Positions 53,033-62,158 of a stretch of DNA of 64,000 nucleotides are shown piece after piece. Source of the stretch: CBFHMJ01 sp965656875 (GTDB taxonomy: Bacteria > Pseudomonadota > Gammaproteobacteria > Enterobacterales > Alteromonadaceae); NCBI GenBank assembly GCA_965656875.1, contig CBFHMJ010000028.1, positions 186,001 to 250,000 on the forward strand, in the 5' to 3' direction. Under the pieces are notes generated by a model that made no database searches, had not been told where the DNA came from, and saw only the letters and a list, made by a program, of their open reading frames with translations. How positions within the stretch are numbered: position 1 is the first letter of the stretch; each line of letters opens with the position of its first letter. The translations under genes were made by a program, and so were the position numbers.

Positions 53033-53917
53033 ATGAATCTGCTCAGCAAACCCAAAGCAAGCACAATCTGCTTGCTTCTTTGTCTCACCATCAGTGCCTG
53101 TTCGATGACAAAAACCATCAATCAAGGCCCGGCTGTTAGCTGGTATTCACTGCCGCTGCTTCCAGACTATATGGTGATTCATAGCAATCACTTTGCACTG
53201 GAACAAAAAGAACTCAACCCTCAGCCGTTTTATACCGCAAACCTCGCTCAGCTAACGCTCAACATTGCACTCGACGACTCGTTAATACAATGTATGAATC
53301 CCACCTTTAAGCAGCAACTGGCGGTGATCAGTGACTACGCCTTTCAATATTTTCAACCCGTAGGTTACTCTGCAAACCTTAATGTCACCCTGGTTGCATC
53401 ATCGACATCGATCCAACAATCTCACGGCTTTTTTGTGTCTGATATCATCACAATTCCCTTTGTTTTACCGTTGCACACTACCTGCAATTCAACTGATAAC
53501 GGCAGAGACTTTCAGGCGCTGGTGGAGCTGTTTAGTGATCTGATTCACGAACTTAATCACGTTAATCAATTTATCGCTCAAAGAAACGAAACCCTGGAAT
53601 TACTGGAACGAGAAAGTTACCAGCGCCAGTTCTGTTTTAAATATTCCGTGCCTCAAACCACCATTGATGCGTTTTTCCAGCAACCCGATGTCACACTGAC
53701 CAACAATATCAGCGTGATCAGTCGCAATCTGAATGCCAGGGAACAACAATGGATTGATACGCATGGTGAAGAATCCCTGACCCGACACTCAATATCCGGC
53801 CAGCAACGTCGCAATGTATTAAATGACATTCGACAACTTGTCGGGCAAGACACCTTTCAGATCCCGCTGACGTCAAGCCCGTTTGTTGATTACTGTCTAA
53901 TCAAAAATAATCATTAA
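53033..53917 (+). CDS. Lipoprotein with HExxH motif (putative zinc peptidase)
   Basis: 294 aa with type II signal (L-T-I-S-A-C, Cys at residue ~23). A central I-H-E-L-N-H matches HExxH, and a Glu about 20 residues later (L-E-R-E-S-Y) could be the third zinc ligand, so a gluzincin is plausible. The rest is not recognised. 3' end overlaps the convergent NmrA-like gene by 17 nt. Follows the secreted 165-aa gene in a likely operon. Confidence 0.55.
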   Translation: MNLLSKPKASTICLLLCLTISACSMTKTINQGPAVSWYSLPLLPDYMVIHSNHFALEQKELNPQPFYTANLAQLTLNIALDDSLIQCMNPTFKQQLAVISDYAFQYFQPVGYSANLNVTLVASSTSIQQSHGFFVSDIITIPFVLPLHTTCNSTDNGRDFQALVELFSDLIHELNHVNQFIAQRNETLELLERESYQRQFCFKYSVPQTTIDAFFQQPDVTLTNNISVISRNLNAREQQWIDTHGEESLTRHSISGQQRRNVLNDIRQLVGQDTFQIPLTSSPFVDYCLIKNNH

Positions 53918-54773
53918 CAAAATCAGCAAATGTATCATCCACCCCTGACTCAGTATTGTTATTAAATTCAGCCACTAACACGCCAGAATCTATGGCTCTG
54001 TGGAGTTCATTAAACAGCGTTGTATAGTGTTCGCTAAATCCAATATGAGGTTGTGTATAGGATTCAAGAGACTGTTCATCTGACAATTCCATAATATCAA
54101 TCGCCTTTCCGCGCCGTTGTCCAATTAGGTTTGCCACCTCTTCGAACGTCAAGGATTCACCATGAATTTCATCCACTATTTTGCCTGACCAGGCTGGATT
54201 GGACAGCCAGTTTACTGCTCTGTTCGCGATATCACGGGTTGAGTTAAAGATAGTGGAGCTCGACTTTTTAACCGGTAATGGAATGACACCATGTTCATTG
54301 ATTGGGACGTTGAACCACAAGAAATTTTCCATAAAGTAACAGGCTCTCAGGAACACCGTATTGGCTGATGTGTTCAATAATGCTTGTTCTATATGATGCA
54401 AACCAACTATTGGGCCTGTGTTGCAAGGTAAATGAGCGCCATAGGAGGACTGAAATACCACTCTTGGAATCTGATTTACCTCAACGGCTTTCGCAAAGAC
54501 TTGACCAAAATGAATAAAATCATTGAGATAGCCAGGTGATGCATTATCAGGAGGCGCTACAAAATACACCATATCCAAATGCTTTGTTGCTGCAATAACA
54601 GATGCTACGTCCTGAAGGTTGCAATCAATGGTTTTTACCTTTTGCCCATATTTAACATTGGACTTGTGAGGCTGGTGATCGAGCAAAACTATCTCATGCG
54701 CTGTTGAAGCCATTAATTGTGTAACAATTTTGCTGCCAACAGCGCCCCTTGGTGTGGTGATGCCTATTTTCAT
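53901..54773 (-). CDS. NmrA-like NAD(P)-binding protein
   Basis: 290 aa with a Rossmann start (M-K-I-G-I-T-T-P-R-G-A-V-G-S) and the SDR-a/NmrA body (F-Q-S-S-Y-G-A, L-R-A-C-Y-F-M-E-N-F). The first motif is the GxxGxxG dinucleotide fold with one alteration (T-P-R-G). The Tyr-x-x-x-Lys pair of classical SDRs is not evident, so a redox-sensing or atypical reductase is likely. Downstream of the hydrolase gene on the same strand, with 73 nt between. Possibly part of a LysR-controlled operon. Confidence 0.75.
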   Translation of the reverse strand: MKIGITTPRGAVGSKIVTQLMASTAHEIVLLDHQPHKSNVKYGQKVKTIDCNLQDVASVIAATKHLDMVYFVAPPDNASPGYLNDFIHFGQVFAKAVEVNQIPRVVFQSSYGAHLPCNTGPIVGLHHIEQALLNTSANTVFLRACYFMENFLWFNVPINEHGVIPLPVKKSSSTIFNSTRDIANRAVNWLSNPAWSGKIVDEIHGESLTFEEVANLIGQRRGKAIDIMELSDEQSLESYTQPHIGFSEHYTTLFNELHRAIDSGVLVAEFNNNTESGVDDTFADFVNDYF

Positions 54774-54846
54774 AAATGGTTCTCTTTAAATGACGAATTG
54801 AGGTGAACGGATTTAACTAAAGATTTTGCGGTTAATAGCGTTACGG

Positions 54847-55860
54847 TCACTGTTGGAAGAACAGATCAACATCACCGACAACACGGGTTGCAAGTGCTTC
54901 GTTATCATAGAACTGAGTTTGAAACTGATCTTCGTACCAAATGAGTTGTTTTTGTTTTCCAGGAATAACGTTAAATAAATGGCGTGGAATATCCGGGCCG
55001 CTGGCTGCACGGTCGGAATGAATCATCAGCACTGGTGTTGTCAGCTGTTCAAGATCATATTCACTATTTCCACCCCATATTTCAGCAACGCTCATTCGAG
55101 TGATCTTGTTTTCCCATTTTCCCCCTTTGCCGTTAGCGTTGTTTTGCCACGGGATGTACCAGTCATAAACCGGAGGTGCTGAAAGTAGGGCATCCTGATC
55201 GGTTGAGCCAACGATCGGAATGTAATCCACTTCGCCAGACGCTAAAAATTTACGGGTAGATGCATTCGCTTTGTCGAGTAGACGCTGGAGTCGTTCTTCA
55301 CCGCCGTTGTATTTCTTTGCAACATCCGGATGTAGATAATGACCAGCAATTAATGCCACTTTCTTTAATCTGGCGTCAGCATTTGCTGCACGAGCCATCC
55401 AGTTAATTCCCTGACAGATCGCAACCCCATAAAATTCAGATGAGTCAAAGGCCGTTTGCCTGGTCAGGAAATCTAAAGACGCGATAATGTCATTAGTCTT
55501 TGCTTCACCACTTTCAAATCGTCTTGGCTCGCCCTCACTGTCACCGTGATACGTTGGATCAAATATCAATACCCGATACCCTTTATGGACAAGTGAACGA
55601 GCATATAAAGTGGGCGCTTGCTCCTTCACAAAACCAACGGGCCCCATGACCGTCACTGTCTTGCCATTTGGATTTTCAGGTAGATAGAGCTTGCCTGCTA
55701 AGGTATTTTCGCCGCTGTTAAAATTTACATGTTTAACGGTAAAGGCTGCTGAACGTGCAAAAGTCATTGATGCGTTTCCTGTTGCAAATAAGCAAAATAC
55801 ACACAACAACAGAGGTTTAGCGTTGTGCCTTTGGAATAACCAGGAGGTCAAACTATTCAT
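54847..55860 (-). CDS. Alpha/beta-hydrolase with cysteine nucleophile (YcjY/dienelactone-hydrolase-like)
   Basis: 337 aa with a signal peptide (cleavage near F-A-R-S-A). V-M-G-P-V-G-F oxyanion region, D-P-T-Y-H-G-D-S-E-G, then G-V-A-I-C-Q-G at the nucleophile elbow, so Cys replaces Ser as in YcjY and dienelactone hydrolases. A C-terminal acid (L-M-I-H-S-D) and His candidates follow. Role could be hydrolysis of esters or lactones in the periplasm. Overlaps the OsmC gene by 4 nt (ATGA), a strong sign of coupled expression. Confidence 0.78.
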   Translation of the reverse strand: MNSLTSWLFQRHNAKPLLLCVFCLFATGNASMTFARSAAFTVKHVNFNSGENTLAGKLYLPENPNGKTVTVMGPVGFVKEQAPTLYARSLVHKGYRVLIFDPTYHGDSEGEPRRFESGEAKTNDIIASLDFLTRQTAFDSSEFYGVAICQGINWMARAANADARLKKVALIAGHYLHPDVAKKYNGGEERLQRLLDKANASTRKFLASGEVDYIPIVGSTDQDALLSAPPVYDWYIPWQNNANGKGGKWENKITRMSVAEIWGGNSEYDLEQLTTPVLMIHSDRAASGPDIPRHLFNVIPGKQKQLIWYEDQFQTQFYDNEALATRVVGDVDLFFQQ

Positions 55861-56417
55861 GACTGTTGCTCCCCATTAAAAATACAGTGGACGCTTTCAG
55901 ATACGGGTTGAATGATGGATTGAAGCGCCATACAGCTTTGTCGGGTGACTGCAACCAGTGATGCGATAACGGATTCATCCTCATCACTGTCAATAATGAT
56001 ATTGACCGTTAATCCGGTGCTTTTTCCTTCTTGTTCAGCCGCCAGTGGATCAATCGCTAACATGGTGCTGAACCCCATCTTTAGTTCAACCTGGAGTCTG
56101 GAAACCGATATTTTTCTGGTTTTAATAAACTCTTCCAGGTGGGTCAGCAGGCAAAATGCAATGCCAGACGTGAAGTAACTGAGTGGCGAAGGTGCGTCAT
56201 TCTCACCACCGATTGCGACACCTTCATCACACTTGATTTCAAAGTTACTCCATGAAGGCGCATTGGGCTGAACGTGAGCAATTTTCTTCATTCCGTCTAA
56301 CGGTGTTGCCACGACATTAAGTTCAAAGACAAAGGGTTGTCCGGCTTTAGGTGGCTTAAAAGGGCTAACGGTAAACGACGTCGGTGTAATGTTGTGGGAT
56401 AACTTTGTAGCTGACAT
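55857..56417 (-). CDS. OsmC-family protein
   Basis: 186 aa. The OsmC pattern has a first reactive Cys in F-T-S-G-I-A-F-C-L-L-T-H-L and a second in V-T-R-Q-S-C-M-A-L (canonical CP or CPV replaced by CMA). Such proteins reduce organic hydroperoxides, or act on other thiols. First gene of an operon with the Cys hydrolase and NmrA-like gene, divergent from a LysR gene. Confidence 0.82.
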   Translation of the reverse strand: MSATKLSHNITPTSFTVSPFKPPKAGQPFVFELNVVATPLDGMKKIAHVQPNAPSWSNFEIKCDEGVAIGGENDAPSPLSYFTSGIAFCLLTHLEEFIKTRKISVSRLQVELKMGFSTMLAIDPLAAEQEGKSTGLTVNIIIDSDEDESVIASLVAVTRQSCMALQSIIQPVSESVHCIFNGEQQS

Positions 56418-56506
56418 TTTAAATCCTCGTATTGTGAAGGATTTGAAGGTTAGCTAATCTGTATTAGTTGAAAAATGACTAATGCTGCATAGGTATTATT
56501 TGGAAT

Positions 56507-57391
56507 ATGAATATATTGGATGTAAGTCCCCGTTTACTAAAAGTTTTTGTTGATTTGTGTAACACATCATCAATTTCAAAAACGGGTGAAAATCTCGGTA
56601 TGAGCCAACCTTCTGTTAGTCGGCATTTAGCGACACTCAGGGATGCCCTTAATGATCAGCTGTTTGTCGCCCACGGTAGAGGCGTCAGACCAACACCAAC
56701 GGCATTGTTACTGTTACCACGGGTCGAAAGTTTACTGATTAATTATGAAAGACTGGCCTCGCCACAAAGAACGTCGCCAGCAGAAATGTCAGGGATTATC
56801 CGGATTGCAACAACGGACTACGGGACGATGTTTGCGCTGCCAGAAGCACTCAATCAAATCAATCACCAGGCACCTAACCTTGGGGTTGAAGTCTTCCCAC
56901 TGGATAACGATTTATTTGTAAAGCTCCTTGATGGCCGTCTGGATTTCGCATTGTTTACGGATTATGCGACGCATGAAGGAATAGAACATCATGATTTATT
57001 TGAAGAACATCACGAATATATCGTCTGCCAGAATCATCCGCTGTTAACGCGAAAAACAATTAAAAAAGCCGATATTGAAAAATTTCCCAGACTACTCGTG
57101 AACATCATCGGGGATCGTTACAGCTTTGTCGATGACAGAGCGCTGGGCAAAGCCTCTCCAAGGGTCTGGCTGCCGTACTTTACGACAGCACCATTTTTGG
57201 TTGAAGGAACGGAGCTTGTGATGTCAGCACCTGCCAGACTTGCTCACAAACTGGCTCAATCACTGAATATAACGATTTTACCCCTGTTGCCAGAAGAAAA
57301 GCCGTTTAAGTACCGCCTGATTTGGGCGAAGCAAGTAACGGATGACCCCATGTTAAATTGGGTAAAACAAACCATCATCAACGCTCATTAA
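56507..57391 (+). CDS. LysR-family regulator of the OsmC operon
   Basis: 294 aa. HTH near the N-terminus (I-S-K-T-G-E-N-L-G-M-S-Q-P-S-V-S-R-H-L-A-T-L-R-D-A-L) followed by a periplasmic-binding-like effector domain; the tail resembles NodD/LeuO-group regulators. Divergent from the OsmC gene, with about 90 nt between starts, so likely autoregulated and controlling that operon. Its 3' end overlaps the sensor gene's 3' end by 14 nt. Confidence 0.9.
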   Translation: MNILDVSPRLLKVFVDLCNTSSISKTGENLGMSQPSVSRHLATLRDALNDQLFVAHGRGVRPTPTALLLLPRVESLLINYERLASPQRTSPAEMSGIIRIATTDYGTMFALPEALNQINHQAPNLGVEVFPLDNDLFVKLLDGRLDFALFTDYATHEGIEHHDLFEEHHEYIVCQNHPLLTRKTIKKADIEKFPRLLVNIIGDRYSFVDDRALGKASPRVWLPYFTTAPFLVEGTELVMSAPARLAHKLAQSLNITILPLLPEEKPFKYRLIWAKQVTDDPMLNWVKQTIINAH

Positions 57392-60300
57392 CCGAAACAC
57401 CCCCCAACTCATACTCCTTCACCGTCACCCCAAATTCCGCCTTAAAACAACTACTAAAATACGAGGTTGACGAAAAACCCACTTCATCAGCAATCTGGGC
57501 CACGGTTAACGCCTGGCCCAGCAGTTCCGTCGCTTTACGCAGCCGATACTTTCTCAAATACTCAGAAAAATTATGATCAACTAATCCCGCTAATTTTCTG
57601 TTTAATTGCCGTTCGCCAATGTGCATCAGGTCGGCGGCCTGGGTGCGATTGAACGACTGAGCCGTATAATTATCGGCAATCACCCGTTCAAATTTTTCGA
57701 TAAATTTCCGGTCTCGCTCCCGGCCGACAGGCTCAATCTGGCTGAACGGGTGGGGGCTACTCAGGTCTGCGCCGCGTTTTCTTCGCAGGATATCCCGGAT
57801 CGATAACAAGTTACTCACCCGTAATATCAATTCATCGGTATGGAAAGGCTTGGCGATATAGTCATCGACATTATCTTCCCAACCCTGCATCCGGCTTTCT
57901 AAATCGCCTCGCGCCGTTAACATGATCACTGGAATATGGCTGGTGCGTTCATCTGCTCTGATTTTTCGCACGACTTCAAAGCCATCAATTCCCGGCATCA
58001 TGACATCACAAATAATCAGATCCGGAATCGTCTCCAATGCACACCGCAAACCCTCTTCGCCGTTTTCTGCTTCTAACCAGTGGTACTCAGCGCAAAACGC
58101 CTCTCGCAGGAACGCCCGCATATCCGGGTTATCCTCAATGAACAATAATGACGATTTGTTCTCGTTCTGTTCGTTGGTTACATGGGCTGAATCATTGCTT
58201 GCATGGCTTAACGTGTTAGTTTCTAACGCTAAAAACTCGTCTGAAACCCCTGACAGGGGCGCGATCAGCTCGTTGTCCGCGGTTGTTGTAATTGCCGACT
58301 GATCAACGGTTTGCTCCAGTGTTATCGGCAAACTTACTTCAAAACGGCTGCCGTTGCCCGGTGTGCTGTCCAGTGAGATGCTGCCGCCGTTAATTTCAAC
58401 CAACTCCTTAATTAACGCCAGTCCGACACCTGCGCCTGGCACCTTCTCATCGTGGTAGTTATTCGCCCGTGAAAAACGCTCAAAAATAATCGACTGTTTA
58501 TCCGGTTCGATACCCACGCCGGTATCCGATACCGTTATCAACAACTGCGCCTTGTTATGACGGATCGACAACTGAACCTGGCCACCACGGGGCGTGTATT
58601 TAATCGCGTTCGACAACAAGTTAGAGAGAATTTTTTCTAGTGAATCCTCGGTTAAAACAACGCTCAGTTCCTCAACATCAGCAACAACCAGGGTCACGCC
58701 TTTTTTCTCGGCTATGGGCCGGTAGGACTCAGTGATCGGGTTGACGGTTTGCGTTAATGAAAACGTTTGCCAGGTTAACGGCTGTTGAGACTCCAGTTTA
58801 GCCAGCTGTAAAAGCTGCTCGACCATTCTTAATAAACGCTGTGCATTCCGCTTGACCAACAACAAACGGTTCTCTTTTTTATCCTTGCTAACGTCATTGA
58901 GTAATTCCTCAATGGGATTAAGAATCAGCGTCAGCGGCGTCATAAACTCATGAGAAAGATTCGCAAACATCCCCTGTTTTTGTTGCAGGAGCGCACTGAT
59001 GGTTTGAGTTTTCTGCTCCAGTTCATCCTTATTTTTTTGCAGCGCTAATGTCCGTTCTTTAACGCCTTGTTCCAACGTTTCAGCCCGTTGCTTTAATGAA
59101 GCAACCCGGTAGCGCACAAAGAACATCGTCAAGGCCACAATGCCGAGCAAGTAAACCACATAGGCCTGCCAGGTTTTCCACAACGGCGGCGTAATCACCA
59201 CCGCTAATGACGTTTCCTCTGTGTTCCAATGTCCATTTGGCTGACTACTTTTTACTTTAAACACATAATCACCCGCAGGGAGCGTGGTGTAAGTTGCCAC
59301 CCGGTTATTAGCATCGGTTTCTATCCAGTCTTCATCTAAGCCAACCATCATGTATTGGTAGTTAATCGCGTTCTGCTGTGTAAAGCTCAATGCCGAAAAC
59401 GTCAACGAAAACAAATAATCCCGATACGTTAAATTCAGCTGACTAAGCCGATCGATTTCTTGCGGTAAAATCGCTGACTCACCCTGACTAACCTTAACTT
59501 CCTGATTTAAAATCTTAAAATTTGTTAAAACCGGCGCGGTATCCTCCAGATGTCGCGTGCCTGTCATCAGTGGCAGGCTGGTCAGCCCAAGGGACGTTCC
59601 CAGGTACAAACGGTCAGTATCACTGATTAAGTTTGCTCCATCGTTAAACACACTGCTATGCAAACCACTGCTTGCATTTAATTGCTGTAAAACTCTGATA
59701 TCCTTCGATAATTCCATGATGGAATCGTTGCCGGTTAGCCATAAATGCCCGTGTTTGTCCTGACTGATTCCTTTAACGGTAGAGATGGGGATTTGAGGAT
59801 GATGTATCAGGGTTCTGCTGGCATGAAGATATTCCCACAGGCCGTAACCATCTGTGCCAACCCACACCCGAGAAGCACTGTCTTTAAACAGTATTTTGAT
59901 GTTTGGTGCCTGAGAAATAGCTAAATCAGACAATCGCTGTATCACCTTATTGGTTTTATCAAACACAGCCACGCCGCTGTCGTTGGTGCCAAGTAACAAA
60001 AAGTCGTCATTAATATCAACGATGGTCATCACATTCATCTGGGTAAAGAAGTGTTCGAACGAACCTGTGGCTTTGTCCAGCAAGGCAACACCGCCGCTGT
60101 CTTTCTTTAACTTCGCCAGTCCAACCCATACGTTATCGCTACCATCAATCATCAAACTGTACACCGACTGGCTGAGCAGGCCGCCTGATTCTGGTGCTTT
60201 GTTATGAAATACCGGTGTGCGCTGTTGATCGGGTAAGAGTTCGACTAAGCCACTGGCCGGGCTGCCAATCCAGACACTGCCGCTCTGATCTTGTTGAATC

Positions 60301-61613
60301 GCAATAGCATCCGTGACTTGTGGTAAGCGATTGTCCCAGTTCTTCGTTTGAACATTTTGTTGTAACACGCCGCTATTGGTGCCCATCCACAGCCCACCGA
60401 TGGCGTCCTGATAAACGGACGAAACCACAAAACTCTGCTTTTCCTGGCTTGCCAGATGGTCAATCGCTGCTGCTTGCTGGCTTAAGATAAAAACACCATC
60501 TTCCGTCGCAAACCACAATGAGCCTTCCTTATCCTGAAAAATGGCATTAACAATATTGGCGCTGAACTGCCCCATAATATGCGGCGCTTTATTAAACCGG
60601 ATAAAACTATCGTTTTGCTCGTCATACCGGTTCAAACCCCGACCATAGGTGCCTAACCAGATGTTTTCGGCGTCATCCTTGAACATCACATTGATTTCAT
60701 TTCCAGATAACGACGACGCATCAGTCTCATCATGACGGTAACTGCGGAAGGTTTGCGCTACCGGATCATAAACGCTCACGCCATTATCGGTGCCAAGCCA
60801 GATATGACCATGACGATCTTCAACAATTGCCCGCACAAAATTATTCACCAGCCCCTTATTATTCGGGGCTTCCTTAAACTGAAGTGTTGTTTGACGACTC
60901 TCATCATGCATGTAAACACCTTCGCCTAACATGCCCAGCCACAGCTTGCCTTGCGAATCCTTAACACTGGTCCACACGCCGGATTGATAGACATTAATCG
61001 GTATTTCAGAGCTATGAGAAACGCGATGGTTAGTCGATGTTGCGGTATTAAACTTATCGACACCATGTCGAGTATTGATCCATAACGTCTCATTTTCATC
61101 GGGAAGGAATGACCAGATATTGTCACTTTTGATACTGTTTTTATCATCAGCCGCGTGACGAAAATGTGTGACGGCTGATGTATCTAACGCAATGCGATTC
61201 AGTCCGCCGCCATACGTACCAACCCACAATTGGCCTGTTGTATCTTCAGCTAACGCTACGACTGCATTACTGGAAAGAGCGCTATTAGTACTATCAACGC
61301 TATCATCAACACTATCATCAACACTGTCACCTCGAACATTGGTAAACGATTTGAGTGAATAGCCATCGTAACGAAACAGCCCGTTTTCCGTGCCGAGCCA
61401 GATAAACCCTCTCGACGACTGCAAAATAGCATTAACCGTGCCCAGGGTTTTCCCATTCACAGACCGCAGATGTTGGAACTTAGGATCGGCAGTAATCACA
61501 CCACTGGCTAAAACCATCTGGCTAAAGCCAGCAAATGAAAAAAACAGCAGTAAAACCAGTGACCATTTGGGGACGAAACTCATTAATTTGTTAACACGTA
61601 GTTTGAAAATCAT
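57378..61613 (-). CDS. Hybrid two-component system protein (propeller sensor, kinase, receiver, AraC output)
   Basis: 1411 aa. Signal segment, then a two-component propeller (repeats with D-x-x-G-x-L-W-x-G-T) over residues ~40-750, a Y_Y_Y-type domain to ~830, TM ~835-855, HisKA with S-H-E-F-M-T-P (His near 889), HATPase (N-x-x-x-N-A-I-K-Y-T and D-T-G-V-G-I), receiver with D-V-M-M-P-G (Asp near 1204), and AraC HTH to the end. This HTCS layout is best known from Bacteroides but occurs in Proteobacteria. It is divergent from the graspetide operon across 285 bp and is a natural candidate regulator. No ribosome site is clear, so the start at 61613 is tentative. Confidence 0.9.
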   Translation of the reverse strand: MIFKLRVNKLMSFVPKWSLVLLLFFSFAGFSQMVLASGVITADPKFQHLRSVNGKTLGTVNAILQSSRGFIWLGTENGLFRYDGYSLKSFTNVRGDSVDDSVDDSVDSTNSALSSNAVVALAEDTTGQLWVGTYGGGLNRIALDTSAVTHFRHAADDKNSIKSDNIWSFLPDENETLWINTRHGVDKFNTATSTNHRVSHSSEIPINVYQSGVWTSVKDSQGKLWLGMLGEGVYMHDESRQTTLQFKEAPNNKGLVNNFVRAIVEDRHGHIWLGTDNGVSVYDPVAQTFRSYRHDETDASSLSGNEINVMFKDDAENIWLGTYGRGLNRYDEQNDSFIRFNKAPHIMGQFSANIVNAIFQDKEGSLWFATEDGVFILSQQAAAIDHLASQEKQSFVVSSVYQDAIGGLWMGTNSGVLQQNVQTKNWDNRLPQVTDAIAIQQDQSGSVWIGSPASGLVELLPDQQRTPVFHNKAPESGGLLSQSVYSLMIDGSDNVWVGLAKLKKDSGGVALLDKATGSFEHFFTQMNVMTIVDINDDFLLLGTNDSGVAVFDKTNKVIQRLSDLAISQAPNIKILFKDSASRVWVGTDGYGLWEYLHASRTLIHHPQIPISTVKGISQDKHGHLWLTGNDSIMELSKDIRVLQQLNASSGLHSSVFNDGANLISDTDRLYLGTSLGLTSLPLMTGTRHLEDTAPVLTNFKILNQEVKVSQGESAILPQEIDRLSQLNLTYRDYLFSLTFSALSFTQQNAINYQYMMVGLDEDWIETDANNRVATYTTLPAGDYVFKVKSSQPNGHWNTEETSLAVVITPPLWKTWQAYVVYLLGIVALTMFFVRYRVASLKQRAETLEQGVKERTLALQKNKDELEQKTQTISALLQQKQGMFANLSHEFMTPLTLILNPIEELLNDVSKDKKENRLLLVKRNAQRLLRMVEQLLQLAKLESQQPLTWQTFSLTQTVNPITESYRPIAEKKGVTLVVADVEELSVVLTEDSLEKILSNLLSNAIKYTPRGGQVQLSIRHNKAQLLITVSDTGVGIEPDKQSIIFERFSRANNYHDEKVPGAGVGLALIKELVEINGGSISLDSTPGNGSRFEVSLPITLEQTVDQSAITTTADNELIAPLSGVSDEFLALETNTLSHASNDSAHVTNEQNENKSSLLFIEDNPDMRAFLREAFCAEYHWLEAENGEEGLRCALETIPDLIICDVMMPGIDGFEVVRKIRADERTSHIPVIMLTARGDLESRMQGWEDNVDDYIAKPFHTDELILRVSNLLSIRDILRRKRGADLSSPHPFSQIEPVGRERDRKFIEKFERVIADNYTAQSFNRTQAADLMHIGERQLNRKLAGLVDHNFSEYLRKYRLRKATELLGQALTVAQIADEVGFSSTSYFSSCFKAEFGVTVKEYELGGVSVNER

Positions 61614-61898
61614 GAGCGATAAGTCGCGATTAATGGAAGAAAAGACCAGCGAATAACAAGGCGAGACAGAAGAAATGCAGGTTTTAATCGAATGAAAATT
61701 ATCATAATTATTTGATATAAAAGGATTTTATAATTGTGTCTCAAAATTTAAATCATTATGTCCCAAATGTTGTCCTTATTAAATCATTTTTTAACTTAGT
61801 CTTTTTTCCGTCCTGACTTACGAGGTGTCAGCGACAACGGAAAGCCCGGTTTACTGGGGCTTACGACACTAAAATAAAATATCTCAAGGATATGCATA
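61614..61898. other. Divergent promoter region between HTCS and the graspetide precursor
   Basis: 285 bp, AT-rich. AAGGA (61886-61890) is the precursor ribosome site. No consensus -35/-10 pair stands out. No repeat large enough to call an operator. Confidence 0.4.
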
Positions 61899-62063
61899 AT
61901 GAAAAAATCAACGAATACTCAAACTCGTGTATTTGCACGTAAAGTAGCTACTAAATTAACAAATGATGAAATGAAGCATGTGTCTGGTGGTTCTAAAGGC
62001 GGTCAACACGGTTCAACGCCAGATACACCGATTGAGCAGCGTCCAGCAGAAAACATGAACTAA
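61899..62063 (+). CDS. Graspetide (omega-ester peptide) RiPP precursor
   Basis: 54-aa peptide. The leader contains R-V-F-A-R-K-V-A, resembling the F-F-A-R-F-L recognition helix of microviridin-type precursors, followed by L-T-N-D-E-M-K-H-V-S-G-G, a double-glycine leader of the type cleaved by C39 proteases. The core after GG is Ser/Thr/Asp/Glu-rich: S39, T40 and T43 could be linked to D42, E46 or E51. AAGGA 8 nt before the ATG. The ATP-grasp ligase gene follows after a hairpin. The product's link pattern and cleavage site are inferred. Confidence 0.8.
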   Translation: MKKSTNTQTRVFARKVATKLTNDEMKHVSGGSKGGQHGSTPDTPIEQRPAENMN

Positions 62064-62078
62064 GTTCTGTTTTTCGTT

Positions 62079-62101
62079 CAGTAAGGGCTTTGCCCTTACT
62101 G
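62079..62101 (+). terminator. Hairpin between precursor and ATP-grasp gene
   Basis: CAGTAAGGGC (62079-62088) pairs exactly with GCCCTTACTG (62092-62101) over a TTT loop, followed by GGTTTG. It is probably a leaky terminator giving more precursor than enzyme transcript. Confidence 0.75.
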
Positions 62102-62158
62102 GGTTTGTTAAAAACTAATGCAACGTCAACACACTCAGGTTTCGGATTCCTCCCCGTC

